Positions 1-11,286 of a DNA stretch of 64,000 nucleotides are shown here, one piece after another. Positions within the stretch are counted from its first letter, which is position 1. Every line of letters starts with the position of its first letter. Source of the stretch: Euglena gracilis (taxonomy: Eukaryota > Euglenida > Euglenophyceae > Euglenales); the NCBI GenBank assembly GCA_039621445.1, contig CP154956.1, forward strand, positions 84,192,474 to 84,256,473. Reading direction: 5' to 3'. The notes beneath the pieces are model-generated. The model had not been told where the DNA came from. It ran no database searches and saw only the letters and a program-made list of their open reading frames with translations. Position numbers and translations under genes: made by a program.

Positions 1-656
1 CCCATACATCCTGGGTCGGACCCCAGGATGGTGTGGGGTCGTCCCCACTACCATGGGGCTTCCAGGATCCCGTTCAGTCCTGTATGTGACACAAGCGGGG
101 GCCAGTCCAGGAGGGCCAGGGAGTGTACCATGTGTGTGGGGGGGGGGGTCGCCCTCAGGGACCCGAGGGGACCCAGAGAGGGCAAGCACACACACAAACA
201 CTCAGAGAGGGTTCCGGACACCACCTGGAAGGCCAGCGCTGGCCCCGTGTCCCGCGCTTTCTGCTCCCCCCGGCAGAAAACACCCCGCCCCTCCCCCCCA
301 CTGCCCAAAAGATGGCACCTTACCTTCCCCCTTGTCCAGGACGCGGCAATGTTCCAAGAATTACGCCGTTGACACAAGGGTGTCAACGACACAGCCTTGG
401 GCCAGGAGGCGGGAAGGTGACGTTTCACAAATACGCAGTTGTCAAGAGGTGTGTGTCAACGACTTGGTCAAAATAGCAGCAGTTGAATGGAAATGGTCCT
501 GAAAGACGGTGGGGTGTGTGTGCGTGTTTTGTGTGTGTGTGTGCGCGCGCGCGTGTGTGTGTGTGTGTGTGGTCAACGACTTGGACAGGGGGGGGGGTAG
601 ATGGAATGTCAATGAAATTCACAAAAAAAGCTTTTTAGCAAATCTGACCCAGTAAC
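1..656. other. GC-rich then simple-repeat DNA, no confident gene
   Basis: Positions 1-500 are GC-rich and open in several frames on both strands. On the minus strand there are splice-like sites around 230-350 but no recognisable domain. Positions 511-572 are a (TG)n/(CG)n tract. A short palindromic motif based on GTGTCAACGACAC occurs near 381-394; relatives occur near 7.24 kb and 52.2-52.4 kb. I see no gene here that I can support. Confidence 0.4.
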
Positions 657-678
657 TACAGCCGGGACCCAGAGATAT

Positions 679-860
679 TGAAACTTTCGGACAAATAATT
701 GAAACTTTTGGACAAAGTTATTGAAACTTTTGGACAATGTTTTTGAAACTTTTGGACAAAGTTATTGAAACTTTTGGACAAATAATTGAAACTTTTGGAC
801 AAAGTTATTGAAACTTTTGGACAAAGTTATTGAAACTTTTGGACAAAGTTATTGAAACTT
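679..860 (+). repeat. Left subterminal tandem repeat of the Tc1/mariner element
   Basis: About eight copies of a roughly 22-bp unit, consensus ATTGAAACTTTTGGACAAAG plus TT. One copy has ACAATG in place of ACAAAG. The right end of the transposon carries the same unit in reverse complement, so together they form an unusually long, internally repeated terminal inverted repeat. Repeated subterminal motifs can be transposase binding sites; that role is inferred here. Confidence 0.9.
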
Positions 861-2039
861 TCAATTTTTTATGATTCTCCTCCTTCAGTCTATTTTCTTT
901 TACCCTGACGCATGCCAAGGACGAAGTATGCTCGGGTTACCCCAGAAGTGATCAATTCTGTTCGGCGTTTTGTATCCCAACAACCTTTCCAGGCCTTCCA
1001 ATCTGAAAATGATCACAATATGGATCTCCCTAGACACATTTTTCAAAAAAAAGTTCACCAGATTTTGTACATTGTGTCTGTTGTTCACATTCTGCAATCC
1101 TTTATTGTATGTCCTTTGACAAAAAAGTTTTTGTGTCAACATGGTGCTTTGTGGTTGTACATTTTTTTGAGCAGGCCTGCCTCAGATGCTACATTGCTTG
1201 ATTTACCTGACCGTTTTGGCATCAGCAGGACCACATAAGCAGTTGCACTTGCGCTAGAACAATATTACGGCTGAAAAGAGGAATGGTTTCGCAATTTTTT
1301 TTCCTTCAGAATTTGCTTTGTTTTCCTTCAACAGAAAACTCCCAAGGTTTCTTGTTTTGTTGCTTCACCACTTGTGGGTTTCAAATTGTTTTTTTATGAT
1401 TGTTAAAATTGTTGTTCCCATGGTGTGAAGTGGTGCTAAATGCATCTTCTAACGTGGCTTTTCGCATGCGAACCGAGCTGATAGAGTCTGAACCACATAT
1501 TCATTTACCTCCCTCCACCTGTAATGCCCGAAGGAACCTCAACTATATCAGATGGGGAGATGGGGGACAGTAAGAGGGGTTGGAGGAAGAGGGGGATAAC
1601 ATTTGTCTGGCCTCTCCCAACAGGAATGTGTGGGTTTTCGAACCTGCATAAGGTGCCTCCCTCCCAGCTTGCCAATAAGTGAATCTATGGCCTTGGTACA
1701 GTGAACATTACCATGCAGGGATGTTTGTTTTGTCTAAAGGTTCCGAGAATTGGAAATGTTTTGTTTTTGTGTGAAGGTGACAATCCCCTCCTCGATTCAT
1801 GTGGTCATTGGTCGTCCTTCAACTCACTGTTTTCTGCTTACATCCCTGACCTTGGGTTCCGCAACGTCGTGGACCACTTCGGAGGAGAAATGCTTTACTT
1901 GAAAGTAGGATCAAGAAGATTTTGCGCAAAGATTGCTCTCTCAGCTTGAAGGGAGTTCAACGCCGGTTACGGTTACATTTCAGGTTAAGGCTGTGTTTAT
2001 AGCAACATGGCTTTGGTCAAAGTCTGTGTTTCTAAACAC

Positions 2040-2125
2040 AGACTTTGACGTGCCGAAGTCCGTGTTTAGAAACACAGACTTTGACCTAAGTCTGTGTTTC
2101 TAAACACGGACGGCTCCGACCAGAA
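2040..2125. repeat. Palindromic repeats of an AAACACAGACTTTG motif
   Basis: The motif TGTTTCTAAACACAGACTTT and its inverse recur several times over about 90 bp, giving nested hairpins just inside the left arm of the nested element. A related sequence lies at the right arm near 3175. Confidence 0.7.
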
Positions 2126-2169
2126 ACGGTGTTCACAGTATTTGGACCCTGAAACGTCCCAATGATGCA

Positions 2170-2735
2170 GAAATAAAGGACTTTTGGGGGGGGGTCAATT
2201 TTTGGGCTTTGGCGCCTTCGGCGCCAAGAGAAAATGGCCACTTTGAGGGGGGGGGGAACAAATTTGCCAAAACGGCCATTGTGAGGGAGGGGACACTTTG
2301 GGGGGGGGGTCAATTTTTGGGCTTTGGCGCCTTCGGCGCCAAGAGAAAATGGCCACTTTGAGGGGGGGGGGAACAAATTTGCCAAAACGGCCATTGTGAG
2401 GGAGGGGACACTTTGGGGGGGGGTCAATTTTTGGGCTTTGGCGCCTTCGGCGCCAAGGCCACTTTGAGTGGGGGGGACAAATTTGCCAAAACGGCCATTG
2501 TGAGGGAGGGGACACTTTGGGGGGGTAAATTTTTGGGCTTAGGCGCCAAGAGAAAATGACCACTTTGAGGGGGGGGAACAAATTTGCCAAAACGGCAGGG
2601 AGGGGACACTTTGGGGGGGTCAATTTTTGGGCTTAGGCTCATTCGGCGCCAAGAGGAAATGACCACTTTGAGGGGGGGGGACAAATTTGCCAAAATTTTT
2701 GACCACTCTGAGGGGGGCACTTTGAGGGGGGGGGT
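2170..2735. repeat. Satellite of about 110-bp units with G runs and GGCGCC hairpins
   Basis: Five to six degenerate copies of a unit that contains a G8-10 run, GGTCAATTTTTGGGCTT, the hairpin GGCGCCTTCGGCGCC, AAGAGAAAATGGCCACTTTG, another G run, and CAAATTTGCCAAAACGGCC. Unit length shrinks toward the right by internal deletion. The GGCGCC...GGCGCC hairpin recurs in other repeat families of the window, for example near 36.2 kb and 40.25 kb. Confidence 0.85.
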
Positions 2736-3224
2736 GAGGGTGTTTTTTTTGTCCCAAGTGGCCTAGAGGGTGGCTCCCCAAAAATATCACCATACAAGGT
2801 TAGGTTAGGTAACATCTTTGCTCATCAACTTTTGGGAGCCTACCAAAGAACTCTTGGATCGTGGGTGCAGCGCCCAGAGCATTCTCATCAACGTTGCAAA
2901 GTGAAGCACGCAAAATGGGGTATGCAAAAGGAAGGAGACGATGTAATCTTGTGTCATCTTTCACATATGTTCCCATGTTTAACGGTAATGTTACCACTAT
3001 TTCGAAAGGATTCTAGTTCGGAAGACCACAGACGGTGGCCAAAAGCTGCCCGGCGGCCACATATTCTCATTCTGAGGTTTCCGGCCGTCCCAGAGCTGTG
3101 CAGCGGATCCTAATTCATCTTCGCTTTGTCCCAAAAATCTGTCGTCAGTCTGCCGTCCGTCGTCGAGGTTGAGAAACACAGACTTTGACCAAAGCCATGT
3201 TGCTTTATAAACACAGCCTTAAAT

Positions 3225-3308
3225 AACTGCGTCTTAAACGCAGACTCTGACCTGAGTCTGCGTTTCGAAACGCAGACTCAGGTCAGAGTCTGCGTTTAAG
3301 ACGCAGTT
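3225..3308. repeat. 84-bp near-perfect palindrome
   Basis: The sequence starts AACTGCGTCTTAAACGCAGA and is its own reverse complement around a centre at 3266/3267 (TTTCGAAA). Each arm itself contains smaller inverted repeats. It lies directly outside the right arm of the nested element. Confidence 0.9.
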
Positions 3309-5450
3309 CTTGATATAGACTGTGTCTCAAAAGACCATCGAAGGGCCAACAGAGCTTCTTTTTGCATTTTTCTGCCTCATTTTACTCGGGGGTGGTTTGG
3401 GAGGGGGGGGGGGACGGGGGAGGGATGCGGGTGGGAACTGTGGCCCAACCACCTCAACATGTTTTCTTCGGTGTCACCCAAATTTGTACTGTCTTTGGTG
3501 TCACCCAAATGTACTTTTCCTTTGGTTGACCAAAAAATGTGCCCGGCCAAAATCTGGGACGCGAGGGGGGGGGGGACGCAGGGGGGGGGACGCGGGGGAA
3601 CACCCCCCTCATGATAAGCTCTGTTTTTTTTGCTTTAATTTGTGTAAGAAAAGTTCTGAGGGCAATAAAATGCATGGGATGGACCCGCAAAAGGTATCGA
3701 GGGTGCCTGATGTACGCAATGCAAGATGGAATTTGGTTGCCAGACGTCAATATGCACAACTCAGAGATCTTATTACATGTGCAGGTTTTGGTGATGTCCC
3801 ATGTCTTCACCCAGCTCCCTTATGCTACATGTCAGATCTCTGGCGCAGTTGATCAGCCCAATCAGTGACGCAAATCTGTTGTTTCTGGATGAGACTGGGT
3901 TTGTCCAGGATTTTTTTTTTATTTTGGGATTTGCAAAGAGACAGTTTTTTTTTTAATTTGAGAGAATCCTGGAGTAAATTTACACACCATGCCCACGTAT
4001 GGCTGGGCTCCAAGGAATCAAAGAGCAAATCATCTCGTGGCATCCCAACGAGGTTGCAAAATTTCTGTGATTGTCATGATCCACCGAGAAGGAATATTAT
4101 TCGAGGTTCACAAGAAAGCTATCAACCATATTTCTCCTTGTTTTCATTCAAGGTTTTTTTTTTAAAGTGAAATCCAATCAAAAAAAACAAGATTTAGGTT
4201 TTGCATGAATTTTTGTTCGTTCTTTTTTTCATCCTTGTTCAATTTTGGGAGGGGTAAAGGGTTGATGTGTATTTTTTTTTGCAAACTATGAACTGGTGTG
4301 GCTGGAAAAACATTTCCGCTGTGAAAAAGGGAGGAGAGAGATGTTCCAAATGCTGACCGACTTGTGGCATTTCTACAACAAAAGCTGTTTCCTTGGGTTG
4401 ACGGATTAGCGGCCCACCGACGTGTTTTGATTATGGATAACGTTGCTTTTCATGAACAGGGATTTTTTTCTTCCCCGTTTTCATCCTTGGTGCAGATGTT
4501 TAGCGTGTTGGGTTTTGCGGTTTGCGTTCACATTTTGTCAACCACAGATGCAACGAGACATTGTAGACGACAAAGGAGTTATTGCACATGAAAAACCGTG
4601 CTTGTGTAAGGACTGTTTAATATTTTTTTTTTCAAAGAAAGTCCCTTTCAGAAAAATCCCTGATAAAAAAACACAACGTGTGCGCTCATTATTTCCACAC
4701 AACCAGTTGGATCTTTCCTTCCTTCCCCCATATTCGCCACAACAAGGCCATGGCAAAGCATTTTATACAAGCCCTGCCCCAAATTGTTCAGTACAATGAC
4801 GTCATCAGCTGAAAATTTTCCATCCGAGAACAGGTTGTGTTTCGCCCCGGGGGGGGGGTTCCACCCCATAACTGACCCCCTCCTCATCCCCTCCCATTAT
4901 AGACCCCATGCCTCGCCAGAACTTTTTTTGAATTTTCAAAAGAAATGTGCAACCACAGCAAGGCATCGATTTGGTGTGCGATATGCATTGTAGTTGACAT
5001 AGCCTTGTTGACAATTAAACCCATGCGGAGCTTTTCTTTGCCCAACTAAAGCATCAGGTGCGAAACTCATCATTGCTTGCCCTGATAGCAAACGTTGCCG
5101 TGGTTATGAGAGGACTTTTTTCAACATCAGCCCACGGTTGTTTGTTGGAACTTCACATTCAGATTTTGCAGAAGCAATGATGTGACAGGGTCGCACCACC
5201 CTCACCCAACAACAACTGTACAGTTGATGAATGTCATCACGTTGAAATTGAATGGTATGAGGGACCAAGCATACTGGCCCCTTTTTTATAATATGCGTGA
5301 ATGGCTTGAAAAGGCCTCTAGAATGAGCCGTTTCTTGTGATGATCCAAACTGACCAAGGTTGTTTCTTTGTTGATCTGCTTCGCAAACTGCATTGTCCAA
5401 AGTCCTGCTCTGAACAAGGAACAAGGATTTTCTCAGCTGTTTGATATTTT

Positions 5451-5645
5451 TATTGTGGTTTCAATTTCTTTGTCCAAAAGTTTCAATAACTTTGTCCAAA
5501 AGTTTCAATAACTTTGTCCAAAAGTTTCAATGACTTTGTCCAAAAGTTTCAATTATTTGTCCAAAAGTTTCAATAACTTTGTCCAAAAGTTTCAATTTCT
5601 TTGTCCAAAAGTTTCAATAATTTTGTCCAAAAGTTTCAATAACCC
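5451..5645 (-). repeat. Right subterminal tandem repeat of the Tc1/mariner element
   Basis: Eight or nine copies of TTTGTCCAAAAGTTTCAAT with variable linker, the reverse complement of the left array. It ends in a CTGTCCACTCACTG terminus next to the TA duplication. Confidence 0.9.
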
Positions 5646-5679
5646 TGTCCACTCACTGTAGTAACCCTCCAGTGAGTGA

Positions 5680-6020
5680 CTGACCTCCAATGACCCCTCC
5701 AAGGCCTTGGATGGGCTGTCCCCATCCAGGGATATAAGGCCCCGCCCTCCTAGACAGTGGTGCGATCAGGGTGACTGATTTTGAAGCACAAAGCGCCGGG
5801 CCGAAAACCCTTGACCCCCAAAACGGCCAAAAGTGCCATTCTGGGCACTTTTTGGGACCTCCCCAAAAAAAGGTCAAATGTCCCCTTCCGGCGTTTCTCG
5901 CCCAAATTTTTTTTTGCATTTTTGACAAATTTTTACCCTGGGTACTCCCCCCCCAGGGGTCAGTCCTGACCCCAGTCAAGGGGGGTGGGTCCGTAACACC
6001 CCCCCCGCCGGTCTAGGAGG
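5680..6020. repeat. Dispersed repeat family A, copy 1
   Basis: This copy shares with 17,735-18,030 the ordered blocks CAGGGTGACTGATTTT, a GCGCCGGGCC block, AAAGTGCCATT(C/T)TGGGCAC, TTTTTGCATTTTTG, then G/C-run-rich sequence ending near GGTC(A/G)GTCC. Looser relatives occur near 12.72-12.95, 14.02-14.30, 21.58-21.85 and 40.1-40.34 kb. The long open frames over it are shadows of the repeat; no known protein motif is seen. Confidence 0.6.
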
Positions 6021-7342
6021 GACACCCCCCACCTAAACCCTTCGAACCCTGTCCCCATACCCCTTGCCCTTCTGATCGAACCTGAGTGGAACCGGTTTGG
6101 CCCTCTGAGACAATGTTAAAAAAAATACTAAAAATTAAAAAAAATGCCACCTTTTTGTCACTTCTGAACACCTGCCAACATTGACATTGCCAATAAGCTG
6201 GGGGGGGGATGGCTTGGGGGGCACTTTGGGTCACCCTTGACCTCGCAGGGGAGGGGGTGGGTTTCAGAACATCCTGTTTTGCTAACACCGTAAAACTTTC
6301 TGTGGGGCTGTCTTCTACTGTGTCAAAATGAGGGGATTCCTTTCTGCTGAAAATGTCTCAAAAGTGTGTGTGCTTTTTGGCCTGGAGAAAAAGCGATGTT
6401 CAGAAATTAGAAAACACAACGCAGAAACCACTGTAGAAACATAATGATGAAAAAAATTCAGAAAAAATACCCCAATTAATTTCAGCAAAGAGATTCCTCA
6501 ATGGAAAAAAAATGACAACATACAGAGAAGGGAAGACAAAATGGATGGATATCTCCCTTTCCCTTCCCCATGCAACCACTGGGGGAAAATCAGGGTTCTC
6601 ATCATGTAAACAGACACAAGGCCCAAATAAAAGATCAATGACGAAATACCAACTTGCAACAATCCAATGCTAGCGGAGTGCGCAAGTGTACGGCACCACA
6701 CAGAGAAAGACTCCCACAGACGTCGACCCCAAAACGGTTTGTGGTGTATTCAAAAACACCAGACATACTTTCTGCCACTCAATCAGCCTAAAACCCAACC
6801 TGGCATGTGTCGTCATCCTTCAAAAGCGAACCCTTTAGCAAATAACTTCTACAAGAGTTTGCAGAAAAAATCTCCCAGAAGGGTGAGCCCTCACAAAATT
6901 TTCAAGAACGTTTTTTTTGTCATTTTTATCATACACAAAGCTTTTCAAACAAGAAAAAAATACAGAATGGGTGTACTGTGTTCCTACTGAATTAAAAATG
7001 CCAGAGTTCACGTCATGCATTTTTTTTTTACTGACCCCCCGGGAGTTCCAAAAACCAGTCAGCAATCACTTTTGCAGGGGAAATCTGCCATAAATGCAAA
7101 AAATAGCATTATTTTTTTCCGGTGCTGGGTCAGTTTGCGGTTTTTATGGCTATTTATTTGTTGACTGCCCTTGGGGGTGGGAAGGTTTGGGCCAAAGCAT
7201 CTGGCCAAAAATACCGTACAAGAGATTTGCTGTTGATAGGGTGTCAACGACACAATGTCTTGTGAAAAGGGGGACACCATGCGGAATAATCTCTGTTGCA
7301 AATCCCTCCTCAAACTTCCGGCCCAGCTGTGCACCTCCTCAC
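6021..7342. other. No gene recognised
   Basis: A-rich and low-complexity sequence. Short frames on both strands have no domain. 7020-7060 carries a piece of a dispersed repeat (CTGACCCCCCGGGAG ... AAACCAGTCAG) that recurs near 8.1 and 12.15 kb. Confidence 0.4.
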
Positions 7343-7434
7343 TGCCATCCATCCCAGAGGGACGTACAATGCAAAACTGCCCTCGTGGCGCTTCGGTTGG
7401 TAGCCCGGCAACGGATAGGGTCCTGAGGGTCGTT
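7343..7434 (-). CDS. Candidate internal exon, unknown protein
   Basis: The block is bounded on the minus strand by a good acceptor (CTACCTCTTTCAG at 7435-7447) and a good donor (GGCA then GTGAGG at 7342). It is 92 nt long and GC-rich compared with its surroundings. All three frames are open or almost open. The frame that fits an acceptor with one leftover base reads TTLRTLSVAGLPTEAPRGQF. No domain is recognised and the neighbours do not resolve a gene, so this rests on splice sites and composition only. Confidence 0.3.
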
Positions 7435-7469
7435 CTGAAAGAGGTAGCAGAGATATCAGTGGAACCCAG

Positions 7470-7471
7470 AG

Positions 7472-7502
<31 letters not shown>

Positions 7503-7513
7503 CAGCAAAGCAG
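7470..7513. repeat. (CAG)n / (CAA) trinucleotide tract
   Basis: Runs of CAGCAACAACAGCAACAGCA followed by pure CAG. It lies about 40 bases from the candidate exon acceptor and is open in all frames, which explains the polyleucine and polyalanine reading frames over it. Confidence 0.9.
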
Positions 7514-9634
7514 GGTTCCTCCCGTTTCCGTGCTTGCCCAGGCCAAAATATATCCATGATTTTCCGCGACTGTGAATTTCGATGAATTTCCGCTTTCAAA
7601 AAAATGTGGCCGAAAGCCACATTCCATTCAGCACCAGAGCCACGTTTTTCTTTTTTTGCACACAGCCTCGACAACAGCTGAAGCCAATTCGGAGCCCTCA
7701 ACACCCAGGTTTACCCCTTTGCAAACCAACTGAATGCATGCCACAACGCTCACCTTCACTCCCACCCACACCAAACTATTTATGATCGTATGCAGGGGGT
7801 TTGCCACAAAAAAAAACCAATGAAAACATCCTTGGTTGCATGCCCAGAGCCATCAGCCCACTCATCAATTCCTCTCCCATCCTGTAGGTAATCTGTTGGT
7901 AAAACCCCGCAGGTCAACCCTGAGGCAAAAATGCAAATGGTTCAAATTGGGGAAAAGCACAAAAACACCCTTCTGTCTTTGAAGGTTTTCCTTGATTACC
8001 CCAAAGTGCATTGCCAGAACCCTGTCAATGGACCGATAAAGCCATTCACCCTTGTGGATGGAGCCTGGGCAGCAAGCACACAATTATTTACCGACCCCCC
8101 CGGGGAGGGGCACTTCCACTCTGCCAAAAACCAGTCACTTCTTTTCAGAAACACCACCCCCCGGGAGGGTCAGTCACTTGAGAAACAAAGGGAAATTTGA
8201 CCGTTACCCCCCCCCCTTGTCGTACGACTGGGTTCCTGCAACCTGCGACCGGAGGGGGTGGTCGTAACACCCCCATGACCTGCAACCTGCGACCGGGGGG
8301 TGGTCGTAAATGAGGGGTGGTCGTAGGTAAGGTGGTGTTAAAATTTTCGCAACCTGCAACCTGCGACCGGGGGGGGGGGGTGGTCATAACACCCCCATGA
8401 CCTGCAACCTGTGACCGGGGGGGGTCGTAAATGAGGGGTGGTCGTACGACAAGGGGGGGGGCGGGTAACGTGGAAAAAAAAACTCACTTTAATGGTTTTT
8501 TACCTGCCCCTGGGGGGGGGGTCCAGGCCAACAACCAGTCAGTCATTCTGAAAAAACCAGTCATCTACCCCCGGGGCAGGGTCGGCCAGTGACCAAATAA
8601 TTGTATGGTAGAAAGATAAAATTTTCGGAAGAAAGCAAACAAACAAACACACACACACACACACACACCCAAAAATTCCAATTTGAAGACATTTTTTTCT
8701 TGTTTGGAAAGGCAAAGAATGTGCTCATCATCCCACCAAAAAACGTGCAAAAACAAGCAAAATACATGCAAAAAATACCAAAATTTCCTTAATCGCCAGC
8801 CGAACTCTGTGCTTCCATGATTTCTGTCAAAATGGCCTTCCACCCATTTCTGTGACAAAGGTTTCCGTAATTTCCGTGAATTTCCTTTTCAGGAAATGGG
8901 AGGATCGCTGAGCAAAGGCAGCTTGGGGACAGCAGCAGGGCGTCGCTTCAGGACCCGGGGGGGGGGGGTCCAGCTCAGAGGCTGTGAAATGCCCCCAAAA
9001 GCTGTGATTTAAAAAAAGAGGATTTTTGACCTGAAATTTGAGCAGCTCTTTCCTGTGCCATTTTTTTGGCCCATTTTTGCACTCTGAAAGCCGAAAATGC
9101 GTCACTGTCCAGCCGCCTGAAGAGTGGCTGCAAAATAAGTCAAACCCGTCGAAGGGGGCGGTCCGAGGCTGAATAAAAAGCTACTGGCTGGCTGGACTTC
9201 CCCCAGCTGAGGGATGGGGGACCTTTGGCTGGAGGGACGCCCTGGCAGGCAGACCGCAGCATATACCGCAGGCGGTTGCACACAAACGCTCCGGGAGCAG
9301 GCAGAGAGGGTGCAATGGATGGAGTGTGGGGCGGTGCTGGGTCTCAGTCGCATCAGAGCGGGGGACTTCATCAGCACTTGCGGGAGGAAGTGCTGACCAC
9401 ACCCCCCGGTGAAATAAAACACAATTAAAGCCCAATTTTACTTAAATAATAGAAGGATGATTATCTCGAAAAGAATAAAATGATGGAAGCTTCACACAGC
9501 TGGAAATGATTTTGTGACTGATTTACCCATCAACTACCCAACCCTTGGGAAATGAATTGTTCATTGTTAAATCAAAATCATGAAAAAAATTGTCAAATCA
9601 GGAATTATTAAAACACCTGAAATTGTTGAAACAC
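7514..9634. other. Repeat-rich spacer, no gene recognised
   Basis: This stretch includes a CCCCCCGGG/CCAGTCA repeat (8085-8175), an inverted-repeat element (8200-8470), an (AC)n tract (8646-8668), and a GC-rich island at 9200-9420 whose minus frame (about PQVLMKSPALMRLRPSTAP) could be an exon but shows no known motif. Confidence 0.4.
8200..8470. repeat. Small inverted-repeat element with GGTCGTA tandem core
   Basis: The left end reads GTTACC, a C run, then TTGTCGTACGAC. The right end reads GTCGTACGACAAG, a G run, then GCGGGTAACG, its reverse complement. Between them are three or four copies of CCTGCAACCTGCGACCGG followed by a G run and GTGGTCGTAA. Similar GGTCGTTATAAATGGGGGG repeats occur near 22.33 and 22.69 kb. 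Confidence 0.75.
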
Positions 9635-9850
9635 TTTGTCGACGTTCTTCCCCGTTGGTGTTGGCGGAGTCGGGGAGGGTGCTCCTGGCTGCCAGACTGG
9701 TGCACAAAGCCAAACCCACCCACCCGCCCATACCCCCGCGTACACCCACCCACACACGTACCTCCCACGCACACACACCGACGCAGTTTGACTCCCAAAC
9801 AACGGCCAGCAGAAGGAAACCCATCGCGATGGCGGGATTGGGAACCTGGG
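9635..9850 (-). other. Two weak candidate exons
   Basis: On the minus strand, a frame reading MGFLLLAVVWESNC (about 9790-9835) looks like a short hydrophobic segment and is followed by a GTGTGTG donor-like site. Further downstream, STLPDSANTNGEERRQ (about 9640-9690) follows an acceptor-like CCAG. Phases are not proven and no family is recognised. The first might be a signal or membrane segment. Confidence 0.15.
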
Positions 9851-10094
9851 TTACGTACCTGTAGCGACGCCGGCAATGCCAGCAGCAGGCCTTTTTGGCT
9901 GATTGGGTCGGGTTTCGGGAACAATGGGATGCATAAATCTCTTTAATAAAAAAGAAGCGTGCCTGTGGAATAGACATTGTAGATATTATTATGGATAACA
10001 GACATATTTTTTTAGAAGTTGGTGCCCCGGATGGATGAGGTGGGTGGGAGGTACCACACCATTTCGTTTGAAACTTTGCAACCATTCCCAAATC

Positions 10095-10345
10095 GAAGCT
10101 CTGTTCTTCAGTTCTGATCCGCCATTTGATGAGGAGAGGGAATACAACAATTTCAGGACGTCAAATTCTCCAGCTCCAAACAGGGTGGCATAGGAGGCTC
10201 TTGGTTGGTTTTGAAAAGGTCCATCTGCACAATTACGCTGGTGCAATTGCGCAAACGGATTTTGTTCTTGCTGCCACTGACCGAGTCTCAACGTAAATGA
10301 GGGTCTCAACGTAAATGAGGTGATGTGGCTAACCTGCCACAGAAC
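10095..10345. repeat. Dispersed repeat family B, copy 1
   Basis: It shares with 56,090-56,290 the block CCAGCTCCAAACA..GTGGCATAGGAGGCTCTTGG and, further on, AACCTGCCAC.GAACT.AACT in the same order and similar spacing. In one plus frame both copies read QLQT.WHRRLLVG, so the repeat may derive from an old coding element such as a transposase; no catalytic motif is seen. Confidence 0.6.
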
Positions 10346-11286
10346 TAAACTCCCAAAAAGCCCCGAGTTGCCCCGGCATCGTTGAAATGCATCGGTTTAA
10401 CAAGGGTGGGGCTGACACTCGTGAGCCACCCAGAGATGCATCAAAGTGGACTAAATAACTTCAGCCAAGCAGACCGACCAGCTTCACAGAGAAAAGCCTG
10501 GAAAGAAGACGGGGAGGGTTGGAACCAGATCTGGGTCTGAGGAGGGAGGGAAGAGGGGATGCTCAGTGGGTGTTGCAAACATAAATCCAACAAGATGAAG
10601 GTGTTGCTTTTTTTCACATTTGAAATGGACTGGTGTGGAACTTTGGAATAATGATCACATCAATGGTTGCAATAATCCGACAAGGTTTGAAAGAACTTGG
10701 GTGGTGTTCTGCGATTCTGTAATTCTTCCCATTTTTCTACGTAGACAATAGCGAAGTTGTGAGTGCACGGATCGGGACATCGAGTCGACCCATAGTTCCT
10801 TTGGGGTACTTCCCCTATCATTTTATATTTTCCCCCCCTGCAAAGAGGGCTGTTGTTTGGACCTTTGGTTGCGTCCTTCGGGGAGGGGGGATGTTTGGGG
10901 GAGTCACAGAAGGCATCACACAAGGACCAGAGGAGAGAAAGGAGGGAATTGAACGATTGGCACACCCAGAGTAGTGGTGTGGTGGTTCACGTCCATCACA
11001 AGGGGTTCAGATCAAAATCAAAACAGCCACAATGGCTATGGTTCAAGGTTCCCCCATCACACTCGTGTCCTCAAAATCAAAATCAAACTCGCGTCCTCTG
11101 ACTGGGAGGGTCGTGAGACATAGGGGAGTCGTTGGACATCGGGGGCTGCCAGCACTGCTAGGGTTTCTGGGAGGACTCCCAGAGACCTAGAGGACTCTTT
11201 CCACTTTTTTTTGGCAACACACACGTGGTACCAAAAATTGGAAACAGAAGTGATGCAAAACACCTCCCCCCCATTTCCCGAGACAC
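10346..11286. other. No gene recognised
   Basis: Moderate-GC sequence with short unrelated frames on both strands and no domain. 10.29-10.32 kb carries a 20-bp direct duplication (GTCTCAACGTAAATGAGG). Confidence 0.4.

Larger units (their letters stand above)
1984..3222. mobile_element. Nested inverted-repeat (MITE-like) element inside the transposon
   Basis: The left arm, about 1984-2040, reads AAGGCTGTGTTTATAGCAAC and on through ATGGCTTTGG. The right arm, about 3172-3222, is its near-perfect reverse complement (roughly 50 bp each). No protein is recognisable inside. The interior is mostly a G-run satellite (2170-2735). It lies between the N-terminal and catalytic parts of the transposase, so it probably inserted into, or was captured by, the larger element. 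Confidence 0.75.
912..4835 (+). pseudogene. Tc1/mariner-type DDE transposase, broken
   Basis: The N-terminal part (912-1280) starts MPRTKYARVTPEVINSV and reaches a helix-turn-helix segment, LLDLPDRFGISRTT, that then meets a stop. After the nested element, reading resumes near 3650 with a GWTRKR segment and SDANLLFLDETGFVQD (about 3865-3912), the first catalytic Asp block. PTYGWAPRNQRA (about 3990-4025) and an SVIVMIHREGILFE strand follow. RRVLIMDNVAFHE (about 4420-4455) carries the second Asp, and LDLSFLPPYSP (about 4708-4740) precedes where the third acidic residue should lie; the usual NPIE is lost. The segments lie in different frames with stops between. Either several introns or, more likely, decay explains this. 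The family call is secure from motif order; function is not expected. Confidence 0.75.
659..5658 (+). mobile_element. Tc1/mariner (IS630-superfamily) DNA transposon, 5.0 kb, decayed
   Basis: The element is flanked by TA on both sides (657-658 and 5659-5660), the usual Tc1/mariner target duplication. Its ends begin CAGCCGGGAC on the left and, reading inward on the minus strand, CAGTGAGTGG on the right. Both then run into the same tandem repeat of a TTGAAACTTTTGGACAAAG unit in opposite orientation. Inside are transposase pieces with a helix-turn-helix, FLDETGF, IMDN and LPPYSP motifs in the order expected for this superfamily. A second inverted-repeat element (1984-3222) sits between the N-terminal and catalytic parts. 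Stops and frame changes indicate that the copy is inactive. Confidence 0.8.

Noticed and set aside
1624-1650. tRNA T-loop-like GTTTTCGAACC
   Set aside because: No matching acceptor stem, D-arm or anticodon arm could be placed around it.
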